Shown here piece by piece: positions 1-5,604 of a stretch of DNA of 7,953 bases. The stretch spans positions 1 through 7,953 of the forward strand of contig CACXHG010000085.1 in NCBI GenBank assembly GCA_902767355.1, given 5' to 3'. Numbering within the stretch: the stretch's first letter is position 1; each line of letters starts with the position of its first letter. The translations under genes were made by a program, and so were the position numbers. The notes below the pieces were generated by a model. That model was not told where the DNA came from. It saw only the letters and a list, made by a program, of their open reading frames with translations, and ran no database searches. The stretch comes from an uncultured Bacteroidia bacterium. GTDB lineage: Bacteria > Bacteroidota > Bacteroidia > Bacteroidales > UBA932.

Positions 1-1
1 C

Positions 2-352
2 ATCCTTGGCAGTCTTACCCAAACCGCAACCAAGGCCGGCGGCCTGGACCAGATCAAGAGCCTGCTGACAGGCGCCACCAGCGCTGCCTCCAGCCCCATC
101 ACGGCTCTCGCCGGCAGTCTGTTCAGCAATAATATCCTCAAGAAACTCAACCTCGGCTCTGCCCTCAGCGGCACTCTGAGCGGCCTGGTTCCCAAGATCA
201 TGGGCGGCCTGTCCAACTTTATCAAAGACCAGGACGGCGACGGCGACGTGGACCTGAACGACATCCTGCTCAGTCTCAAGGGCGGCAACAAGCTTGGCGG
301 CGGACTGCTGGGTGCAGCCGGCAGCATTCTGGGCAGCTTCTTCAAGAAATAA
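2..352 (+). CDS. Small Gly/Leu-rich protein with an EF-hand-like loop (3' part, start outside window)
   Basis: The open frame enters from the left edge and ends with TAA at 350-352, giving 116 visible residues without a start codon. The protein is rich in Gly, Ala, Ser and Leu, with amphipathic stretches. Visible residues 76-87 (DQDGDGDVDLND) fit the 12-residue EF-hand calcium loop, with acidic residues at loop positions 1, 3, 5, 9 and 12, Gly at 6 and a hydrophobic residue at 8. The tail after the loop is Gly/Leu-rich and ends in FFKK, which resembles DUF937/YidB-like small proteins; that resemblance is from memory only. Only one loop is visible and no partner EF-hand can be seen. The next gene starts 6 bases downstream, so co-transcription is likely. 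Calcium binding is inferred from the loop, and the cellular role is unknown. Localisation cannot be judged without the N-terminus. Confidence 0.75.
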   Translation: MLGSLTQTATKAGGLDQIKSLLTGATSAASSPITALAGSLFSNNILKKLNLGSALSGTLSGLVPKIMGGLSNFIKDQDGDGDVDLNDILLSLKGGNKLGGGLLGAAGSILGSFFKK

Positions 353-358
353 ATTAAT

Positions 359-2287
359 ATGAACGAATATCCCTCCAGGCCTACCATTCTCGACTTTGTA
401 GAGAAGTACACGCATCAGTTTGCAAACAATGTGTACCTCAAGGAGAAGGTTAACGGCCAGTGGAAAGAAATTACTCAGGAACAGACCCGGTGCGAGGCTT
501 ACCGCATCGGCGCGGGCCTTATGTCGCTCGGCCTTGAAAAGGGCGACAAGATTGCCCTGCTGTCGGAGAGCCGCTCCATGTGGATTCTCGCAGAGCTGGG
601 CGCTATGTATGCCGGCGCAACCGACGTGCCCCTTTCGGTGAATCTCGGAGAGGTGGCGGACCTTATCTTCCGCATCAACCACTCCGAATCCAAGTGGGTG
701 CTGGTTTCCGCCAACCACCTGCCCAAGATACGCCAGGCCATCCCCTCCTGCCCCCAGGTCCGGAAGGTGATCGTGTTCGACGACACGGCTTTCGACCTCA
801 AGGATCTGGAAGAGAATGAGATTCGCATGTCTCAGGTGCAGGCTATGGGCGACGCCTTCCTTGCGGCCACTCCCCAGAAGTTCGAAGAGCGCTGGCGTAG
901 CGTCGGGCCCGACGACTATGCCAACATCAGCTACACTTCCGGCACTACGGCCGACCCCAAGGGCATCCTGCTGACCCACCGCAACTACACGGCCAACGTG
1001 GCTCAGGGTAACAGCGTCATCTCCATTAATGAAGGTGAGACTATGCTCATCATACTGCCTCTGGACCACTGCTTCGCCCACGTGGCCGGCATGTACACCA
1101 TGATGTTCTACGGCGGCAACATCGCCTTCGTGCCCATCGGCAAGAATGCCCTCGCCACCCTGAAGAACGTGCCCGTGGCCATCAAGGAAACCCGTCCGCA
1201 CGTGATGCTTTCGGTGCCTGCACTGGCGCGCAACTTCAAGAAGAACATAGAGAGCAACATCAAGGCCCAGGGCCCCACTGTGCAGAAGCTCTTCAACTTT
1301 GCGGTGAAGAACGCAATCGCCTACAACAAGGAGTACTACAACCGCGGAGGCTTCGGCAACCTGTGGCGCAAGCCGCTCATGGCGCTTTTCGACAAGATCA
1401 TCTTCAAGAAAGTGCGCGAAGGCTTCGGCGGCCGCATGAAATTCTTTGTTGGCGGCGGCGCCCTGCTCGACATCGAGCTGCAGCGCTTCTTCTGCGCGGT
1501 TGGCATGCCCATGTTCCAGGGCTACGGCCTGACGGAAGCTACCCCCATCATCTGCGCCAACTCCACAGGCCACGCCATCTTCGGCTCTTCGGGCCGTATC
1601 GTGAAGCCCATGGACTGCAAGATCTGCGACGAACAGGGTAATGAAGTGCCTATAGGCCAGAAAGGCGAGATTGTGGTGCGCGGCGAGAATGTGATGGCCG
1701 GCTACTGGAAGAATCCCGAAGCCACGGCCAAGACCGTGATAGACGGCTGGCTGCACACCGGCGACATGGGTTACATCTGCCCCTTCGACACCGATTTCCT
1801 GTATGTCGTGGGCCGCTTCAAATCGCTGCTGATTTCTTCCGACGGCGAGAAGTATTCTCCCGAAGGCTTCGAAGACAGCCTGCCTGAAGTGTCCAAATTC
1901 GTGAGCCAGGTGGTATTGCACAACAATCAGGACCCCTACACCATCGTGATGATAGTGCCCGAGAAAGAGGCTCTCGCAGAGTTTGTCAAGGGCAAGGGTC
2001 TGGATCCGGCTTCTGACGAGGGCAAGAAGGCCATGCTGGCCAAGATTCAGGAAGAGATCGACTCCTACCGCAAGGGTCGCCCGCACGAGGGACTCTTCCC
2101 CGAGCGCTGGCTGCCTGCGGCAGTGGTGATTTGCGACGAGCCGTTCTCTATCGCCAACAAGATGATGAACTCCACCATGAAGATTGTCCGCGGCAAGGTA
2201 GAAGAGCATTATGCCGACCGCATGAAATACGCTTATACCCCCGAGGGCAAGGATATCTTCAACCCCAAGAATATGGCGTCTATCTAA
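359..2287 (+). CDS. AMP-forming acyl-CoA synthetase (long-chain fatty acid--CoA ligase type)
   Basis: This is a 642-residue ANL-superfamily adenylating enzyme. It is predicted to activate a carboxylic acid with ATP to an acyl-AMP and then transfer the acyl group to CoA, in the cytoplasm or at the inner membrane face. Family motifs appear in order: the nucleotide-binding P-loop YTSGTTADPKG (192-202), GYGLTEATP (388-396), GWLHTGD with the ribose-binding Asp (463-469), the hinge GRFK (485-488), and near the C-terminus NSTMKIVR (604-611), whose K608 aligns with the adenylation lysine. The length and the insertion between the P-loop and GYGLTE fit long-chain acyl-CoA synthetases better than acetyl-CoA synthetases. 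The segment after the hinge reads SSDGEKYSPEG (493-503) instead of the usual GENI-type sequence. The ATG at 359 follows the previous stop by 6 bases, and the permease ATG lies 1 base after this stop, indicating an operon. Chain-length preference cannot be read from the sequence. Confidence 0.92.
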   Translation: MNEYPSRPTILDFVEKYTHQFANNVYLKEKVNGQWKEITQEQTRCEAYRIGAGLMSLGLEKGDKIALLSESRSMWILAELGAMYAGATDVPLSVNLGEVADLIFRINHSESKWVLVSANHLPKIRQAIPSCPQVRKVIVFDDTAFDLKDLEENEIRMSQVQAMGDAFLAATPQKFEERWRSVGPDDYANISYTSGTTADPKGILLTHRNYTANVAQGNSVISINEGETMLIILPLDHCFAHVAGMYTMMFYGGNIAFVPIGKNALATLKNVPVAIKETRPHVMLSVPALARNFKKNIESNIKAQGPTVQKLFNFAVKNAIAYNKEYYNRGGFGNLWRKPLMALFDKIIFKKVREGFGGRMKFFVGGGALLDIELQRFFCAVGMPMFQGYGLTEATPIICANSTGHAIFGSSGRIVKPMDCKICDEQGNEVPIGQKGEIVVRGENVMAGYWKNPEATAKTVIDGWLHTGDMGYICPFDTDFLYVVGRFKSLLISSDGEKYSPEGFEDSLPEVSKFVSQVVLHNNQDPYTIVMIVPEKEALAEFVKGKGLDPASDEGKKAMLAKIQEEIDSYRKGRPHEGLFPERWLPAAVVICDEPFSIANKMMNSTMKIVRGKVEEHYADRMKYAYTPEGKDIFNPKNMASI

Positions 2288-2288
2288 G

Positions 2289-3545
2289 ATGAACAGCGCC
2301 ATAGCAGCCCTGGTCGGCCTTGCGCTGGCTATCATACTGATCATAAAAAAGGTTCCGCCGGTGTTCAGCCTCCTTCTGGGGGCGCTCGCCGGCGGCCTGC
2401 TTGCGGGCTGGGGCATCGAGGCCACCGTGGCCCACATGGTCTCCGGGGTCAAGGATATAGTTCCTGCCATTGTCCGCATTATCGCTGCCGGCGTGCTCTC
2501 CGGAATGCTGATTGTCACCGGAGCTGCGGATTCGATTGCCGTCGCCATCGTGGATAAGCTGGGTGCCGGACGCGTTTATCTGGCCCTGGCTTTGGCCGCT
2601 ATGCTGCTCACGGCCACCGGCGTGTTTATAGATGTGGCGGTGATTACAATCGCGCCCATTGCGCTCATGGTGGGCAGTCAGAGCGGCGCTCCCCTGCCCA
2701 AGCTGCTGCTGGCCATGATAGGCGGCGGCAAATGCGGCAATATCATATCTCCAAATCCCAATACGATCATCGCTGCCGAAAACTTCGGCGCCCCGCTGCA
2801 GGGCGTGATGCTGGCCAATCTGATTCCGGCCCTGATAGGCCTGGCCGTCACGGTGTGGGTTATCGTGCCGCTTATGCCCGGGGGTAATAGCCTGGCGGCC
2901 AAGGCTTCGGCTTCAACAGCTGCGCCTTCCCGCCGCAAAGATCTGCCTTCCTTCTGGGCGAGCGTGGCCGGCCCGCTGCTGGCCGTGGCCCTGCTGGCGC
3001 TCAGGCCTTTGTTCGGCATCGCCATCGATCCGTTGGTGGCACTTCCCGCCGGAGGCCTGTTCGGGCTGCTGACCACGAGGCGCTGGTCCCTGGCGCTCGA
3101 AAGCCTGCGCTGCGGCCTGGAAAAGATGGCTCCCGTGGCGGTGCTGCTGGTCGGCACCGGCACCATCGCCGGCATCATCAAGGCTTCGGCCATCACTTCC
3201 ATTGTGGTGGATATGCTCTCGGGATGGGGCGGCGGAGAATTGCTGGCGGCAATCTCGGGCGCTCTGATGTGCGCCGCAACGGCCTCTACCACTGCCGGCG
3301 CCACAGTCGCTTCGGCATCTTTTTCGGGTGCCATACTCGCCTCCGGCGTCAAGGCAGTGAGCGGCGCGGCCATAGTAAATGCATCCGCCACCGTGCTGGA
3401 TCATCTGCCGCACGGCACCTTCTTTCATGCAACTGGTGGCTGCGCGGGTCTGTCCGTATCCGAGCGAATGAAGCTTATTCCTTTCGAATCGCTCACGGGC
3501 CTTACCCTGGCAGCCACCAGTGTGCTTGTGCAGATATTGCTATAG
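2289..3545 (+). CDS. GntP-family permease (gluconate/hydroxy-acid:H+ symporter type)
   Basis: This is a 418-residue, strongly hydrophobic integral inner-membrane protein with about a dozen membrane segments. It has two halves separated by a polar, Ala/Ser/Lys/Arg-containing loop at about 196-220. The N-terminal half carries GKCGNIISPNPNT (147-159), the conserved signature region of GntP-type transporters, and the C-terminal half carries LPHGTFFHATGG (373-384), another family hallmark. The size is slightly below the usual 430-450 residues. Characterised members import gluconate, related sugar acids or 3-hydroxybutyrate with protons; the substrate here is unknown. It starts 1 base after the acyl-CoA synthetase stop, so translation and transcription are probably coupled. 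A CoA-activatable hydroxy or short-chain acid is therefore a plausible cargo, but that is inference. The stop TAG overlaps the stop of the convergent phosphodiesterase gene. Possible alternatives are other members of the wider ion-transporter superfamily. Confidence 0.85.
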   Translation: MNSAIAALVGLALAIILIIKKVPPVFSLLLGALAGGLLAGWGIEATVAHMVSGVKDIVPAIVRIIAAGVLSGMLIVTGAADSIAVAIVDKLGAGRVYLALALAAMLLTATGVFIDVAVITIAPIALMVGSQSGAPLPKLLLAMIGGGKCGNIISPNPNTIIAAENFGAPLQGVMLANLIPALIGLAVTVWVIVPLMPGGNSLAAKASASTAAPSRRKDLPSFWASVAGPLLAVALLALRPLFGIAIDPLVALPAGGLFGLLTTRRWSLALESLRCGLEKMAPVAVLLVGTGTIAGIIKASAITSIVVDMLSGWGGGELLAAISGALMCAATASTTAGATVASASFSGAILASGVKAVSGAAIVNASATVLDHLPHGTFFHATGGCAGLSVSERMKLIPFESLTGLTLAATSVLVQILL

Positions 3546-4346
3546 CTGTTTAAGCTCGCGCTCACCGAGAAGCTCGCGCACCAGCATGGGCTTGTTGGTG
3601 GTGATGCAGTCCACACCCAGGTCTATCATGCGCTGGATGTCTTCCTTTTCGTCCACGGTCCAGACGTTAACGCTCATGCCCAGCTTGTGGGCCTGCTCTA
3701 CCCATTCCGGGTGGGCGTCGAATTTGCTGAAGTGGTAGTCTATGCCGTTGATGCCCATGTCAAAGATTTCCTGGGGTCCGAGCTCGGCTTCTGCGCCCTC
3801 GAGGAACTGATTGGTGAATTCGGGGCATTTTTCAGCAACGCGCTTGCACATGTTCAGGCTGAAGGAGATGAACATAACCCGCTTGGGGTCGTACAGGTTG
3901 TGGGCCTTGAGGGCTTCGATGGCGCTGTCCACAAGCTTGTTCTCCTGCTCCTGGGACTCGTTGGGCTTGAGCTCCCAAACCAGCATGCATTTGGATTTGC
4001 TGCCCTGCTCCAGATATTCGTCGGCAGTGGCGGGATGTTCGCCGTTCTTATGCACCATCACCAGGAAGGAGTCGATGGGCATCTGGTGTATGTCCAGCCC
4101 GCCCAGGGAGGCGTCGTGGTTTACCAGCAGCTTGTCGTCGGCGGTTATGTGTACGTCAAATTCACTTCCCCAGAAACCATTGTCCTGCGCCGCTTTGAGC
4201 GAAGCGATGGTGTTTTCCATAAATCCGGCCGCTTCGCAGTCCCAATAGCCGCGGTGGGCAGTGATGGCGATTTTGTGTTCTTTGCTGCCGCAGCCCGTAG
4301 CCATCAGCACCAGGGCCAGCGCAAGAGTCAGAGTGATTTTTTTCAT
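3540..4346 (-). CDS. Glycerophosphodiester phosphodiesterase family lipoprotein
   Basis: This 268-residue protein is predicted to hydrolyse glycerophosphodiesters to an alcohol and glycerol 3-phosphate outside the cytoplasm. The N-terminus is MKK followed by a hydrophobic core and ATGC, a lipobox-like end with the lipidated Cys at residue 19. Active-site residues of the GDPD TIM barrel are visible: HRG (31-33), ENT (44-46), ExD (E62, D64) and the second catalytic His in NHD (H77). The C-terminal strand NVWTVDE and the late ITTNKP motif are also typical. An in-frame GTG at 4373 would add nine residues ahead of the signal peptide. The ATG at 4346 is preferred because it gives a normal signal peptide and because the best -7 box (4373-4380) covers the GTG. 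It converges with the permease gene, overlapping it by 6 bases, and diverges from the aldolase gene. Substrate range is not known, and some family members act on other phosphodiesters. Confidence 0.9.
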   Translation of the reverse strand: MKKITLTLALALVLMATGCGSKEHKIAITAHRGYWDCEAAGFMENTIASLKAAQDNGFWGSEFDVHITADDKLLVNHDASLGGLDIHQMPIDSFLVMVHKNGEHPATADEYLEQGSKSKCMLVWELKPNESQEQENKLVDSAIEALKAHNLYDPKRVMFISFSLNMCKRVAEKCPEFTNQFLEGAEAELGPQEIFDMGINGIDYHFSKFDAHPEWVEQAHKLGMSVNVWTVDEKEDIQRMIDLGVDCITTNKPMLVRELLGERELKQL

Positions 4347-4372
4347 ATCAGGATTTGATTTAAATGTTTCCA

Positions 4373-4380
4373 CAAAAATA
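4373..4380 (-). promoter_or_regulatory. Candidate -7 promoter box for the phosphodiesterase gene
   Basis: Read on the minus strand the sequence is TATTTTTG, a full match to the Bacteroidota -7 consensus TAnnTTTG. It lies 26 bases upstream of the ATG at 4346, which would give a leader of about 20 bases. No convincing TTG/TTTG -33 box is seen at the expected distance upstream, and the region is A/T-rich, so a chance match is possible. Confidence 0.4.
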
Positions 4381-4427
4381 AAAATTCTTAATTTAGTACC
4401 CCCATTTTTAAAGAAAAATATAAGTAG

Positions 4428-5453
4428 ATGTTACATTTCGACAGCGATTATATGGAGGGCGCCCACCCCAGGATACTGGAGCGCCTGTGCGAGACCAATC
4501 TGGACCAGAATTCGGGCTATGGCACCGACCCTCATACAGAACACGCCAAAGAGCTGATAAGGGCCCATTTGGGCAATGACGCCGCCGACATTCACTTTCT
4601 TGTGGGCGGCACCCAGACCAATGCGACCGTGATAGGCGCAGTGCTCCACGGGGCAGACGCCGTGCTGGCCGCGGACACGGGGCACATCAATGTGCACGAG
4701 GCCGGCGCGATAGAGGCCACCGGCCACAAGGTCATCACCCTGCCGGGCAAAGACGGCAAGCTGGCCGCAGCCGACCTGGAAGACTATCTGCGGGCTTTCC
4801 ACGGCGACGAGAACTGGCCGCATATGTCCATCCCTGCTATGGTCTATATCTCCTTCCCCACCGAATATGGCACGCTGTATTCGCTCCGGGAGCTGGAAGC
4901 TATCAGCGATGTATGCAAGCGCTACTCGCTCAAACTCTATATGGACGGCGCCCGGCTGGGCTACGGCCTTGTGGCAAAGGGTAACGATGTCACCATACGC
5001 GACATCGCCCGGCTCTGCGATGCCTTCTACATCGGCGGCACCAAGGTCGGCACCCTGTTCGGCGAGGCTGTGGTGCTCAAGAATGACAAGCTCATCCCCC
5101 ACTTTTTCAGTTATGTGAAGCGCATTGGCGCTATGTTGGCCAAGGGTCGTCTGCTGGGCATCCAGTTCGAGACTATGTTCACCGACGATCTCTACTACGA
5201 ATGCGGTCGCATTGGCGTCGAGCGGGCTATGGCCCTCCGTGCCGCATTTATAGCCAAGGGCTATAAGCCCATCAACGACAGTCCCACCAACCAGCAGTTC
5301 TTCGAACTCCCCAACGAGGAGATAGACCATCTGCTTAAAGTTGCCACCTTCGAGCTCTGGGGTCCCCGCGGCGAAAAGTCGTCGGTGGCGCGCTTTGTGA
5401 CCAACTGGGCCACCACGGGGGCTGCCGTGGAGTCTCTTGCAGCGGTTCTCTGA
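4428..5453 (+). CDS. Threonine aldolase family PLP-dependent enzyme (low-specificity L-threonine aldolase-like)
   Basis: This is a 341-residue fold-type I PLP enzyme of the threonine aldolase / beta-eliminating lyase family, a normal length for the family. It is predicted to cleave L-threonine or L-allo-threonine to glycine and acetaldehyde in the cytosol. Visible signatures are the N-terminal FDSDYMEGAHP and NSGYGTDPHT segments, GGTQTN (60-65) in the cofactor phosphate-binding region, H86 within GHINVHEAGA as the probable ring-stacking His, MDGARLGYG (172-180) with D173 contacting the PLP nitrogen, and YIGGTKVG (201-208) with K206 as the Schiff-base lysine. The ATG at 4428 follows an A-rich leader with no Shine-Dalgarno, as usual in Bacteroidota. 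A weak -7-like sequence, TAATTTAG, lies at 4389-4396 with one mismatch and no good -33 box. A hairpin terminator follows, so it is probably monocistronic. A related aminotransferase or lyase activity cannot be excluded. Confidence 0.88.
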   Translation: MLHFDSDYMEGAHPRILERLCETNLDQNSGYGTDPHTEHAKELIRAHLGNDAADIHFLVGGTQTNATVIGAVLHGADAVLAADTGHINVHEAGAIEATGHKVITLPGKDGKLAAADLEDYLRAFHGDENWPHMSIPAMVYISFPTEYGTLYSLRELEAISDVCKRYSLKLYMDGARLGYGLVAKGNDVTIRDIARLCDAFYIGGTKVGTLFGEAVVLKNDKLIPHFFSYVKRIGAMLAKGRLLGIQFETMFTDDLYYECGRIGVERAMALRAAFIAKGYKPINDSPTNQQFFELPNEEIDHLLKVATFELWGPRGEKSSVARFVTNWATTGAAVESLAAVL

Positions 5454-5479
5454 AATATTGCGAAACGTTTTTTGAAAGT

Positions 5480-5520
5480 ATTTGGATATGCCTATTGCGA
5501 CATATCCAAATTATTTTTAT
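5480..5520 (+). terminator. Rho-independent terminator after the aldolase gene
   Basis: There is a perfect 11-bp inverted repeat, ATTTGGATATG at 5480-5490 and CATATCCAAAT at 5501-5511, with a 10-base loop (5491-5500). It is followed at once by the T-rich stretch TATTTTTAT. It begins 27 bases after the aldolase stop. The stem is A/T-rich, so it is moderately strong at best, but its position and T-tract are as expected. The A-rich bases before the stem mean it could also work weakly in the opposite direction. Confidence 0.72.
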
Positions 5521-5527
5521 AAATTTG
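5495..5527 (+). promoter_or_regulatory. Candidate Bacteroidota-type promoter (distal) for the large lipoprotein
   Basis: TAAATTTG at 5520-5527 matches the -7 consensus TAnnTTTG fully. A TTG at 5495-5497 could serve as the -33 element, with a spacer of 22 bases that is slightly longer than the usual 19-21. Transcription would begin near 5534, leaving a leader of about 70 bases before the ATG at 5605. The -33 element would lie inside the loop of the preceding terminator. Confidence 0.42.
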
Positions 5528-5543
5528 TAGGGTAAGTCAATCG

Positions 5544-5554
5544 GTTTACTAAAC
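5544..5554. repeat. Short palindrome GTTTACTAAAC, possible operator
   Basis: This is a perfect inverted repeat with five-base arms around a single central C. It lies just upstream of the proximal -7 box and downstream of the distal one, a typical place for a regulator-binding site. No matching regulator is encoded in the window, and a palindrome this short may be chance. Confidence 0.25.
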
Positions 5555-5558
5555 GCAT

Positions 5559-5566
5559 TATTTTTG
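5559..5566 (+). promoter_or_regulatory. Candidate -7 box (proximal) for the large lipoprotein
   Basis: TATTTTTG matches TAnnTTTG fully and lies 38 bases before the ATG, giving a leader of about 30 bases. No TTG-like -33 element is found 19-21 bases upstream, so it is an alternative to the distal box at 5520-5527. Sequence alone cannot decide between the two. Confidence 0.35.
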
Positions 5567-5604
5567 AACTACACATACTTATTACTAACCAAACTAAAAC
5601 CATT

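Noticed and set aside
2678..3428. Two overlapping minus-strand open frames (237 and 171 codons) inside the permease gene
   Set aside because: They are antisense to a gene with GntP signature motifs, have low-complexity Ala/Pro/Gly/Arg-rich translations and show no plausible start context.
3553..3579. Direct repeat AGCTCGCGC at 3553-3561 and 3571-3579
   Set aside because: Both copies encode Arg-Glu-Leu in the C-terminus of the phosphodiesterase, so this is a small coding coincidence with no sign of a mobile or regulatory site.
3687..4358. 223-codon plus-strand open frame opposite the phosphodiesterase
   Set aside because: The minus-strand frame carries the lipobox and all GDPD catalytic residues. 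The plus-strand translation is Val/Phe/Gly-rich without any motif.
4347..4373. GTG at 4373 as the start of the phosphodiesterase
   Set aside because: It would add nine residues before a signal peptide that already begins properly with MKK, and it overlaps the best -7 promoter box.
4431..5330. Long 299-codon open frame on the minus strand
   Set aside because: It lies wholly antisense to the threonine-aldolase-family gene, whose PLP motifs are clear. It has no recognisable domain, and such antisense frames are common in GC-rich genes with few stop codons.
5463..5470. Palindrome AAACGTTT before a T-run, as a second terminator
   Set aside because: It has no loop and could not form a stable hairpin in RNA. 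The 11-bp stem at 5480-5511 is the better terminator.
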